DNA of 7,592 nucleotides from Flavobacteriales bacterium (GTDB lineage: Bacteria; Bacteroidota; Bacteroidia; Flavobacteriales_D; Crocinitomicaceae), in contig CANHBA010000100.1 in the NCBI GenBank assembly GCA_947458985.1, forward strand, positions 1 through 7,592, given 5' to 3'. A program made the translations under genes and the position numbers. A model generated the notes under the pieces. It made no database searches. It had not been told where the DNA came from and saw nothing but the letters and a program-made list of their open reading frames with translations. Numbering within the stretch: position 1 is the first letter of the stretch; every line of letters begins with the position of its first letter. Of this stretch, positions 1-7,414 are shown piece by piece.

Positions 1-106
1 TGCAGGGCTCACTACCGTATTTAACGGTCTGATCAAAGTCGCTGGTTGGTACGATAACGAAGCGGGCTACTCCAACCGCTTGGTTGATGTAGTGAAAAGA
101 TTTTAG
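1..106 (+). CDS. gap: Glyceraldehyde-3-phosphate dehydrogenase, C-terminal end (5' partial)
   Basis: This is the last 34 codons of a gene that enters from the left edge; the frame starts at position 2 and the stop is TAG at 104-106. The residues carry the conserved GAPDH C-terminal block, a TVFNGLIKV strand followed by GWYDNEAGYSNRLVD, which belongs to the catalytic domain and closes the family's last helix. GAPDH is the cytosolic glycolytic enzyme that oxidises glyceraldehyde 3-phosphate to 1,3-bisphosphoglycerate with NAD(P)+; its product is the substrate of the neighbouring phosphoglycerate kinase. The NAD-binding domain and catalytic cysteine lie outside the window, so cofactor preference cannot be judged. 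The stop overlaps that of pgk on the opposite strand, and no terminator separates them. Identification is secure despite the short length. Confidence 0.93.
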   Translation, partial: AGLTTVFNGLIKVAGWYDNEAGYSNRLVDVVKRF

Positions 107-1296
107 TCTTCTAAAGCCTGAACGCCTGGCAAGGTTTTTCCTTCGAAATACTCTAAGAGTGCACCGCCACCCGTGCTCACATAACTCACTTGTGAGCTGA
201 GGTTAAATTGTTGTACGGCCGCAGCGCTATCTCCACCACCAATTAAACTGAAGGCGCCGTTTGCAGTAGCTTCAGCCACCGCCAGTGCAATGTTTTTGGT
301 GCCAGCTTCAAATGCAGGCATTTCAAAGACGCCCATCGGCCCGTTCCACAATATGGTTTTACTGTCCAACAAGACAGCTCTGAAAGTTTCAATTGCTTTT
401 GGCCCTATATCTAAGCCCATCCAGTTGGCTTCTATTTCGCCTGAGTTGGCAATTTTTGTGTTGGCATCTGCGGCAAAGCGGTCTGCCACAATAGCGTCTA
501 TAGGTAAGTGAATTTGTACTCCCATTGTTTTGGCACGAGCCAGGATCTCCTTGCATGTTTCTACGCGCTCATCTTCACAGAGTGACGCGCCTATGTGGCC
601 GCCCATTGCTTTATAAAACGTATAGGCCATGCCTCCACCAATAATAATGTGATCGGCAATTTGTAATAGGTTTTCTACGATGAGCACTTTGTCTGATACT
701 TTTGCCCCACCAACAATAGCAGTGAACGGGCGCTCTGCTTCGTGCAGTACTTTTTTAGCGTTTTCAATTTCTGCATTCATGAGTAGCCCAGCCATTTTAT
801 CGTTCGGGAAAAAAGAGGCCAATTGGGTTGTGCTGGCATGCGCACGGTGTGCTGCACCAAAGGCATCATTGACATAACAATCGCCGTGTTTTGCTAATTT
901 TTCTGCAAATGAATGGTCGCCTTTGGTTTCTTCTGAGTAAAAACGAACATTTTCAAGCAGCAACACCTCTCCAGGTTGCAATGCGCTGCTTTTTTCAAAA
1001 GCTTCATTGCTTATACAGTCTGTAGCAAATTGCACTTTTAGGCCAAGTACTTCACTCACTTTATCACAAATTTGAACCAGTGAAAAAACAGCCTCTGGTC
1101 CATTTTTCGGTCGGCCAAAATGTGAAAGCAACACTACGCTTCCGCCGTGATCTAAGATGTGTTTGAGAGTAGGCAGCGCTGCTCTAATGCGTTTGTCGTC
1201 GGAAACGAGTCCTGTTGCTTTGTCCATCGGGACATTGAAATCGACGCGAACTATAGCGCGTTTTCCTGCAAAAGCATAATTGTTGAAAGTACTCAT
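103..1296 (-). CDS. pgk: Phosphoglycerate kinase
   Basis: A complete 397-residue protein, the normal bacterial length. It transfers phosphate from 1,3-bisphosphoglycerate to ADP in the ATP-yielding step of glycolysis (reversible in gluconeogenesis), in the cytosol. The family blocks are all present in order: RVDFNVP (17-23), SHFGRPK (58-64), ENVRFY (115-120) and DAFGAAHRAHAS (144-155) in the 3-phosphoglycerate-binding N-domain; GGAKVSDK (196-203), GGGMAYTF (220-227), WNGPMGVFE (317-325) and GGGDSAAA (353-360) in the nucleotide-binding C-domain; and STGGGALLEYFEGK at 374-387. The ATG start fits family N-termini. It lies 17 bases downstream of the dehydrogenase gene on the same strand, so the two are probably co-transcribed. 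It converges on gap with a 4-base overlap of the coding ends. Its stop is TAA (complement of 103-105). I see no internal damage. Confidence 0.97.
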   Translation of the reverse strand: MSTFNNYAFAGKRAIVRVDFNVPMDKATGLVSDDKRIRAALPTLKHILDHGGSVVLLSHFGRPKNGPEAVFSLVQICDKVSEVLGLKVQFATDCISNEAFEKSSALQPGEVLLLENVRFYSEETKGDHSFAEKLAKHGDCYVNDAFGAAHRAHASTTQLASFFPNDKMAGLLMNAEIENAKKVLHEAERPFTAIVGGAKVSDKVLIVENLLQIADHIIIGGGMAYTFYKAMGGHIGASLCEDERVETCKEILARAKTMGVQIHLPIDAIVADRFAADANTKIANSGEIEANWMGLDIGPKAIETFRAVLLDSKTILWNGPMGVFEMPAFEAGTKNIALAVAEATANGAFSLIGGGDSAAAVQQFNLSSQVSYVSTGGGALLEYFEGKTLPGVQALED

Positions 1297-1313
1297 GTGT
1301 GTAGATTGATGAT

Positions 1314-2063
1314 TTATTTTTTATGAAAAAGACTACCGTTGGCTTGCGCGCTTGGCATGATTGTAATGTCGGCAATACTGACGTGTGCAGGTCTGCTGAC
1401 AATAAATCCGATGGTTTGGGCAATGTCGGTTGCTTGTAGTGCATCAAAGCCTTCGTAAACACTTGCCGCCGTATGCGCATCTCCTTTAAAGCGCACTAAA
1501 GAAAACTCCGTTTCTGCCGCTCCTGGTGCAATGTTGCTCACCTTAATTTGATGAGGTAGAAGGTCGATGCGCAGCGCCTTTGAAATGGAATCAACGGCAT
1601 GCTTACTTGCGCAGTAAACGTTGCCGCCGGCATAAACTTCTTTGCCCGCAATAGAGGATATATTGATGAGGTGGCTAAAAGGGTGTTTTTTAAGTAGAGG
1701 AATGACGGCGTGGCTTACATAAAGCAAACCTTTGACGTTGGTGTCGATCATGCGGTTCCAGTCGTCTGAAAGCCCTGTGTCTAATGGACCTCTTCCAACG
1801 GCAAGCCCCGCGTTATTGACTAAAATAAAGATGTTTTCGGAAATTTCAGTAGGCAAGGCGCCAATGACAGCGCGGACGTTTTCTTCGTTACGCACATCGA
1901 GTTGGGCAATATATACTGGCGTTTGGGTGAGTGTTTGCTGTAGTGCTTCGAGACGCTCTGTTCTGCGTGCTAATAATACCAAGCCGTAGCCCATATTTTG
2001 AAGTTCTTGAGCTGTGGCCGCACCAAAGCCTGAACTTGCACCTGTAATGATTGCATATTTCAT
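1314..2063 (-). CDS. YdfG-like short-chain dehydrogenase/reductase (classical SDR)
   Basis: A 249-residue classical SDR, probably an NADP-dependent 3-hydroxy acid or serine/threonine dehydrogenase like YdfG. Visible are the Rossmann nucleotide-binding motif TGASSGFG (7-14), a basic ARRTERL stretch (32-38) after the second strand that suggests NADP(H), NNAG (83-86), Asn109, Ser137, and the YxxxK catalytic pair Tyr150/Lys154. Stretches such as YIAQLDVRN, MIDTNVKGL, YAGGNVY, EFSLVRFKGD and PAHVSI match my memory of E. coli YdfG, which supports that subfamily; substrate is inferred. The open frame extends 34 codons upstream to 2165, but that extension is cysteine- and phenylalanine-rich, unlike any SDR, and overlaps htpG, so I place the start at the ATG 2061-2063 (MKYAIITGAS). 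It is followed 17 bases later by pgk and is divergent from htpG. No metabolic link to glycolysis is evident. Confidence 0.9.
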   Translation of the reverse strand: MKYAIITGASSGFGAATAQELQNMGYGLVLLARRTERLEALQQTLTQTPVYIAQLDVRNEENVRAVIGALPTEISENIFILVNNAGLAVGRGPLDTGLSDDWNRMIDTNVKGLLYVSHAVIPLLKKHPFSHLINISSIAGKEVYAGGNVYCASKHAVDSISKALRIDLLPHQIKVSNIAPGAAETEFSLVRFKGDAHTAASVYEGFDALQATDIAQTIGFIVSRPAHVSIADITIMPSAQANGSLFHKK

Positions 2064-2072
2064 GCTGCAAAA

Positions 2073-2108
2073 TTGACAAAAAAAACGCAGTTGCTTGTCA
2101 AAATGGCA
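2073..2108. promoter_or_regulatory. Inverted-repeat cluster between the SDR and htpG genes
   Basis: TTGACA (2073-2078) and TGTCAA (2096-2101) are perfect inverted 6-mers. The second one also forms an imperfect 13-base dyad, TGTCAAAATGGCA (2096-2108), with one T:G mismatch. A further TGGCA occurs at 2121-2125. These lie in the 101-base divergent region and could be a regulator or heat-shock control site for htpG. I found no convincing -33/-7 pair for htpG on the plus strand; the best is TATTTAGC at 2110-2117, which is weak. Function is inferred. Confidence 0.3.
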
Positions 2109-2164
2109 GTATTTAGCGCATGGCATTTTTATTGAGAGGAAGAATGCATAAAAATAGAAACACA

Positions 2165-4057
<1,893 letters not shown>

Positions 4058-4091
4058 ATGACTAGCTTTGACTTCGCTTAAATTCTAGATT

Positions 4092-4856
4092 TTGTATAAA
4101 TGGATCTTGGGCATTGGCGCCCTCATTTTAACCCGTAAAATTGGTTTGGCCATCTTTGGCTTTGCCATCGGATCACTCATCGATCAATACCAACAAGCGT
4201 CCAAAAATGGGCAAGGGGGGCAAGGCCAAGGCACTGCTCAAGATCCATTTGAGTTCTACCGCAGGCAGAGCTCCATGTACGACCTCCCTACAATGCTCAT
4301 GGCGCTTTCAGCGGCAGTCATGAAGGCCGACGGCAAAGTGTTGCGCATCGAACTCGATTTTGTGAAAAGCTTTTTTTCGGCTCAATTTGGCAAGCAATTC
4401 AATGCCACACACCTTCAAACGCTGCGTCAATTTTTAGATGCGCCCAGCATTCCCTTACAAGACATCTGCCACGATATCCGCACCCGCATGACCCAAGAAG
4501 TGCGCGTTCAGCTCGTCCATTATTTGTTTGGAATCGCAAAAGCAGATGGCGATGTAGGCACAGCCGAACTCAACGTGATTTCGCGCATTGCCACCATGCT
4601 TGGCATTCCAGCGGTTGAATTCGAAAGCCTTCGCAATATGTTTTACCGCAATGTCGACTCCGACTATAAAATATTAGGCATAGACGAAAAAGCGACAGAC
4701 GAAGAAGTCAAAAAAGCCTACCGCAAAATGGCCGTAGCGCATCACCCTGACAAAGTAGCGCACATGGGTGAAGAATACCTGAAAGGAGCAAAAGAGAAAT
4801 TCCAACAAATTCAAGATGCCTACGAAGCCATCAAAAAGCGTCGTGGCATCAAATAA
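4092..4856 (+). CDS. Membrane-anchored TerB/J-domain co-chaperone (DjlA-like)
   Basis: A 254-residue protein with DjlA-type architecture. Residues 4-30 are hydrophobic (WILGIGALIL...IFGFAIGSLI) and form the likely single membrane anchor. A Gly/Gln-rich linker (about 38-50) follows. Then comes a helical TerB-like domain (about 62-185) with two acidic repeats, KADGKVLRIELD (78-89) and KADGDVGTAEL (150-160). A C-terminal J domain (191-250) has the HPD motif at 218-220, needed to stimulate Hsp70 ATPase. It should recruit DnaK at the inner membrane. The start is unusual: the only in-frame choices after the TAG at 4086-4088 that keep the membrane segment are TTG (4092) or ATT (4089); the first in-frame ATG would remove the anchor. 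I chose TTG. It sits 34 bases after htpG and 7 bases before purM, suggesting one operon. Exact DjlA orthology is inferred from domain order. Confidence 0.88.
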   Translation: MYKWILGIGALILTRKIGLAIFGFAIGSLIDQYQQASKNGQGGQGQGTAQDPFEFYRRQSSMYDLPTMLMALSAAVMKADGKVLRIELDFVKSFFSAQFGKQFNATHLQTLRQFLDAPSIPLQDICHDIRTRMTQEVRVQLVHYLFGIAKADGDVGTAELNVISRIATMLGIPAVEFESLRNMFYRNVDSDYKILGIDEKATDEEVKKAYRKMAVAHHPDKVAHMGEEYLKGAKEKFQQIQDAYEAIKKRRGIK

Positions 4857-4863
4857 ATAAATT

Positions 4864-6036
4864 ATGTCTGATAACCGTTACCAACAACGCGGCGTTTCCG
4901 CCGGAAAGGAAGATGTTCACAAGGCCATCTCTAAACTAGACAAAGGTTTGTTCCCCAAAGCATTTTGTAAAGTGGTTCCGGACTACCTTACCGGAGACCC
5001 AAATTACTGTATCGTGATGCATGCCGATGGCGCGGGCACCAAATCTTCTTTAGCTTACGCTTATTGGAAGCAAACTGGCGATATTTCAGTGTGGAGAGGC
5101 ATTGCCCAAGATGCGCTCATCATGAACATCGACGACTTACTTTGTGTAGGGGCTACAGGCCCAATTTTGGTTTCAAGTACTATTGGCCGCAACAAACTCC
5201 TGATTCCTGGCGAAGTACTGGCTGCAATTATCAATGGCACTGAAGAACTTTTAGAAGAATTGCGTGGTTATGGTATAGATATTTTTTCAACAGGCGGCGA
5301 AACAGCCGATGTCGGAGACCTCGTTCGCACCATTATCGTAGATTCTACAGTTGTTTGCCGCATGCCACGCAATAAAGTCATTTCTAACGACGGTATTCGT
5401 CCGGGCGACGTCATTGTTGGTCTGGCATCTTTTGGGCAAGCAACATACGAAACCGAATACAACGGCGGAATGGGCAGCAATGGCCTTACGAGCGCACGTC
5501 ACGACGTCTTTGATCATTCTTTAGCAGAATTGTTTCCAGAGACCTATGATAGCTCCCTACCGAAAGACTTAGTGTACAGCGGTTCCAAACACTTGACGGA
5601 CGCCGTAGAGGGAAGTCCGCTAGATGCGGGTAAACTTGTTTTGTCAGCAACGCGCACCTATGCACCAGTTATAAAAGCTATCTTAGATGCACACCACAAC
5701 GACATTCATGGCATGGTTCATTGTTCTGGCGGGGCTCAAACGAAGGTGCTACACTTCATAGACAACCTTCATGTCATCAAAGATAATTTATTTGCCACTC
5801 CTCCTTTATTTGAAATGATCCAGGCAGAATCCAAGACGCCATGGCAAGAAATGTATAAGGTTTTCAACATGGGGCACCGCATGGAAGTTTATGTAAGTGA
5901 GGAACTTGCGCCTGAAATCATCCGTATATCTGAGCAGTTTGGCATTGCAGCTCAGGTCGTAGGAAGGGTCGAGGCCGCTGATCACAAAAGGGTTACTATT
6001 TCTAGCCAACACGGAGAATTTACATATTTAGGATAA
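4864..6036 (+). CDS. purM: Phosphoribosylformylglycinamidine cyclo-ligase (AIR synthase), long Bacteroidota form
   Basis: A 390-residue protein of the AIRS superfamily. PurM closes the imidazole ring of formylglycinamidine ribonucleotide using ATP to give aminoimidazole ribonucleotide, in cytosolic de novo purine synthesis. Visible blocks are HADGAGTKSSLA (53-64, equivalent to the DGVGTK nucleotide loop), QDALIMNIDDLLCVGATGP (82-100), GGETAD (144-149), GSNGLTSAR (204-212), HCSGGAQTK (286-294) and FNMGHRMEV (334-342). It is about 45 residues longer than E. coli PurM (345) and has GGA and FNMGHRM where E. coli has GGG and FNCGVGM, which matches what I recall of the Bacteroidota clade. The ATG start is 7 bases after the co-chaperone stop, without a Shine-Dalgarno. 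It ends the operon; no strong terminator follows before the tRNA promoter. A related AIRS-fold enzyme is possible but less likely. Confidence 0.9.
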   Translation: MSDNRYQQRGVSAGKEDVHKAISKLDKGLFPKAFCKVVPDYLTGDPNYCIVMHADGAGTKSSLAYAYWKQTGDISVWRGIAQDALIMNIDDLLCVGATGPILVSSTIGRNKLLIPGEVLAAIINGTEELLEELRGYGIDIFSTGGETADVGDLVRTIIVDSTVVCRMPRNKVISNDGIRPGDVIVGLASFGQATYETEYNGGMGSNGLTSARHDVFDHSLAELFPETYDSSLPKDLVYSGSKHLTDAVEGSPLDAGKLVLSATRTYAPVIKAILDAHHNDIHGMVHCSGGAQTKVLHFIDNLHVIKDNLFATPPLFEMIQAESKTPWQEMYKVFNMGHRMEVYVSEELAPEIIRISEQFGIAAQVVGRVEAADHKRVTISSQHGEFTYLG

Positions 6037-6075
6037 AAAAAATCGAAAAAAGCTTTTAAAAACGGAATGTTTTTG

Positions 6076-6083
6076 TACTTTTG
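6076..6083 (+). promoter_or_regulatory. -7 box of the tRNA-Ser/tRNA-Pro promoter
   Basis: TACTTTTG matches the Bacteroidota -7 consensus TAnnTTTG at every fixed position and lies 21 bases before the tRNA-Ser gene, a suitable place for a short 5' leader. The -33 region about 20 bases upstream is only T-rich (around 6053-6057), not a clean TTTG. Strong tRNA promoters in this phylum often depend on the -7 box. Confidence 0.6.
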
Positions 6084-6104
6084 CCATCCGTTCATTGAAC
6101 ACAT

Positions 6105-6194
<90 letters not shown>

Positions 6195-6221
6195 CAAATT
6201 TAGACCGATCGAACTTTAGTT

Positions 6222-6296
6222 CGGGGCGTAGCGTAGTCCGGTCATCGCGCCTGGTTTGGGACCAGGAGGTCGCAGGTTCGAATCCTGCCGCCCCGA
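6222..6296 (+). tRNA. tRNA-Pro (anticodon TGG)
   Basis: The acceptor stem CGGGGCG (6222-6228) pairs with CGCCCCG (6289-6295), with discriminator A6296. The anticodon stem CCTGG/CCAGG (6250-6254/6262-6266) encloses TTTGGGA, with anticodon TGG at 6257-6259 reading CCA and probably other proline codons. The T-arm is GCAGG-TTCGAAT-CCTGC. CCA is not encoded (CAA follows). It lies 27 bases after tRNA-Ser and is probably on the same primary transcript, ended by the hairpin right behind it. Confidence 0.97.
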
Positions 6297-6299
6297 CAA

Positions 6300-6327
6300 G
6301 GGGGATGAGCAATCATCCCCCTTTTTT
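6300..6327 (+). terminator. Rho-independent terminator after tRNA-Pro
   Basis: A perfect 9-base-pair stem, GGGGGATGA (6300-6308) with TCATCCCCC (6313-6321), is capped by a GCAA (GNRA) tetraloop and followed by six T residues (6322-6327). Two A residues at 6298-6299 can extend the stem. It begins only four bases after the tRNA-Pro discriminator, so the 3' trailer is short. Confidence 0.93.
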
Positions 6328-6365
6328 GATTATAGACGTTGTAATTTCACTTTTTTACAACAAAC

Positions 6366-6439
6366 GGTCCCGTAGCTCAGCTGGATAGAGCAACTGCCTT
6401 CTAAGCAGTAGGCCACAGGTTCGAATCCTGTCGGGATCA
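6366..6439 (+). tRNA. tRNA-Arg (anticodon TCT)
   Basis: The acceptor stem GGTCCCG (6366-6372) pairs with CGGGATC (6432-6438), with one G:T wobble; the discriminator is A6439. The anticodon stem ACTGC/GCAGT (6393-6397/6405-6409) encloses CTTCTAA, with anticodon TCT at 6400-6402 reading AGA/AGG. The T-arm is ACAGG-TTCGAAT-CCTGT. CCA is not encoded (CAT follows). A strong terminator separates it from the Ser/Pro pair, so it probably has its own promoter in 6328-6365, but I see only a weak candidate, TAATTTCA at 6342-6349. Confidence 0.97.
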
Positions 6440-6452
6440 CATTCAAAACACC

Positions 6453-6482
6453 AAGCGCTTATTTGATGGGCGCTTTTTTTTT
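6453..6482 (+). terminator. Rho-independent terminator after tRNA-Arg
   Basis: The stem AAGCGC (6453-6458) pairs with GCGCTT (6470-6475), and the T-run continues to 6482. The stem can be extended inward by two T:G wobbles. It begins 14 bases after the tRNA discriminator and closes the tRNA region. Confidence 0.85.
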
Positions 6483-6516
6483 ACAATCAAAATTTATTTA
6501 TATTTTAGACATTACC

Positions 6517-6534
6517 ATACATGGTTTAATGTAT
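6517..6534. repeat. Inverted repeat upstream of the CFI-box gene
   Basis: ATACAT (6517-6522) and ATGTAT (6529-6534) are perfect inverted 6-mers separated by GGTTTA. They lie 30 bases before the ATG at 6564 in an A+T-rich leader. They may be a regulator site; the half-sites share ACAT/ATGT letters with the XRE operators but in the opposite orientation. An A+T-rich region produces such repeats by chance, so the call is weak. Confidence 0.3.
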
Positions 6535-6563
6535 ACTAGTTTAATAATGTTAAAATACTAAAT

Positions 6564-6971
6564 ATGAGTAATTGTACGTGGTGTAACGGGCCGGATGGCA
6601 GCAAATGGAATGCGGAGTCCGATGGCAAGAAGTATGTATCGAAAGAATTATTTTGCTCTTTGAAGTGCAAAACTGAATATGATAATGAATACGGTGTAAC
6701 TTGGGAAAAATCGGGTTGTTTTATTGCCACTGCAGTTTATGGAGATTACAATCACCCTATCGTTCAGGACCTTCGTATATTTAGAAATCAGTCATTATAC
6801 ACTTCAAATTTGGGTCGAAAGTTTGTGAGTTTTTATTACAAGTATAGCCCTAAATATGCAGATCGTATTCAAGCTCACCCCGTCTTGAAAACGTTAATCA
6901 GGATTCTATTTGTCAAGCCCTTGCATTTCACTTTAAAGTGTGCTGGTTTCATTAAAAAGAAAGTACAATAG
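6564..6971 (+). CDS. Small zinc-finger protein with CFI-box-like C-terminal domain
   Basis: A 135-residue protein of unknown function. Residues 1-44 carry four cysteines in a C-x2-C (Cys4, Cys7) and FC-x3-C (Cys31, Cys35) arrangement, typical of a treble-clef or FCS-type zinc finger. Residues 51-120 begin GCFIATAVYGD and continue with HPIVQDLRIFRNQSL, LGRKFVSFYYKYSP, ADRIQAHPVLK and a hydrophobic tail. I recognise this as the family called the CFI-box C-terminal domain, which is attached to varied N-terminal parts in bacteria; its role is not known to me. There is no signal peptide; the tail near 108-130 is hydrophobic and basic, so membrane or nucleic-acid contact is possible. The gene starts at ATG with no Shine-Dalgarno, is A+T-richer than the genes left of the tRNAs, and converges on the XRE gene 34 bases away. 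No clear terminator lies between them. Confidence 0.75.
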   Translation: MSNCTWCNGPDGSKWNAESDGKKYVSKELFCSLKCKTEYDNEYGVTWEKSGCFIATAVYGDYNHPIVQDLRIFRNQSLYTSNLGRKFVSFYYKYSPKYADRIQAHPVLKTLIRILFVKPLHFTLKCAGFIKKKVQ

Positions 6972-7005
6972 ACTTCACTTGCTCTCGCGGGTTATAACTA
7001 GCCGG

Positions 7006-7233
7006 TTACTCAAAATCAAAGAATTCTCGGAGATCACAATCCAACGCAAATGCAATTTTAGCGTAAGTCAATACCTGTGGATTTGATTTCCCATTTTCAA
7101 TTACAGATAAGTTAGATGTCTCTATCCCGATCTTTAAAGCAACGTCACTGAGTGACATCTTTTGCTTCTTGCGGATTGTCTGTATCCTTTTACCGATAAG
7201 CTTCAGAAAGACCTCGTCTGTATGTAATGACAT
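7006..7233 (-). CDS. Small XRE-family (Cro/CI-type) HTH transcriptional regulator
   Basis: A 75-residue protein made almost entirely of one helix-turn-helix domain (about residues 13-68). The core is IGKRIQTIRKKQKMS (13-27), SDVALKIGI (29-37) and the probable recognition helix ETSNLSVIENGK (38-49), followed by LTYAKIAFALDC and REFFDFE, the usual fifth-helix and end motif of XRE proteins. There is no second domain, so it resembles solitary repressors, restriction-modification controller proteins and small toxin-antitoxin regulators. Two copies of TATGT-N4-ACATA, one over the start codon and one over the predicted -7 box, suggest autoregulation. On the same strand, 181 bases upstream, is the end of a MazF-like toxin gene; the separate promoter argues against simple co-transcription. 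The target genes are unknown. Confidence 0.85.
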   Translation of the reverse strand: MSLHTDEVFLKLIGKRIQTIRKKQKMSLSDVALKIGIETSNLSVIENGKSNPQVLTYAKIAFALDCDLREFFDFE

Positions 7234-7236
7234 ACA
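7219..7236. promoter_or_regulatory. Candidate operator O1, spanning the XRE start codon
   Basis: TGTATGTAATGACATACA is a perfect 7-base inverted repeat with a 4-base spacer. Its core TATGT-N4-ACATA (7221-7234) recurs at 7269-7282. It covers the XRE ATG (7231-7233), so a bound protein would block early elongation or initiation. A homodimeric XRE protein is the natural binder; that is inference. Confidence 0.6.
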
Positions 7237-7267
7237 CCGAAGTTCATTGTTTCAGTTTACACAGAGC

Positions 7268-7283
7268 TTATGTAAAAACATAA
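7268..7283. promoter_or_regulatory. Candidate operator O2, overlapping the XRE -7 box
   Basis: TTATGTAAAAACATAA is a perfect 6-base inverted repeat with a 4-base spacer and the same TATGT-N4-ACATA core as the site over the start codon. The centres are 48 bases apart. It overlaps the predicted -7 element of the XRE promoter, the expected place for a repressor site. Confidence 0.6.
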
Positions 7284-7306
7284 ATTATTTGTATTCTTTT
7301 TGTAAA
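7275..7306 (-). promoter_or_regulatory. Candidate promoter of the XRE gene
   Basis: On the minus strand TATGTTTT (complement of 7275-7282) matches TAnnTTTG at five of six fixed positions. It is preceded, after a 20-base spacer, by TTTA (complement of 7303-7306), a three-of-four match to the -33 TTTG. The leader before the ATG would be about 35 bases. The region is A+T-rich, so chance matches are possible; overlap with an operator adds support. Confidence 0.4.
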
Positions 7307-7414
7307 TTTTTCTAGAAGAAATAAAAGTGAAGATGTATCAAGAAATTTGTGGTGATTAAAACCATTTTTGCGTTCTCTGAATAAATTTTAATGGATAAGC
7401 TTTGGATATGATAA

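Larger units (their letters stand above)
7234..7414. other. A+T-rich spacer between the toxin and XRE genes
   Basis: These 181 bases contain the XRE promoter and operator O2 (7268-7306). The remainder, about 7307-7414, shows no open frame of note, no hairpin with a T-run and no RNA gene that I can see; the only compact symmetry is TTCTAGAA at 7310-7317, which is too short to interpret. Confidence 0.5.

Noticed and set aside
290..877. Plus-strand open frames inside pgk
   Set aside because: They are antisense to a fully conserved gene and show no recognisable protein features.
2120..2164. 15-codon N-terminal extension of htpG from the ATG at 2120
   Set aside because: HtpG proteins begin at the MKTGQIHVQTENIF region; the extra residues match no part of the family.
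6045..6060. AAAAGCTTTT palindrome behind purM as a terminator
   Set aside because: The symmetry leaves no loop, has only one G:C pair type at the centre and lacks a proper stem, so it is not a convincing hairpin terminator.
6274..6430. A 15-base direct repeat, CAGGTTCGAATCCTG, at 6274-6288 and 6416-6430 as an attachment site
   Set aside because: It is the shared T-arm of tRNA-Pro and tRNA-Arg, which are naturally alike.
6972..7005. Terminator between the convergent CFI-box and XRE genes
   Set aside because: Only a 4-base stem (TAAC with GTTA) without a T-run is visible; too weak to report.
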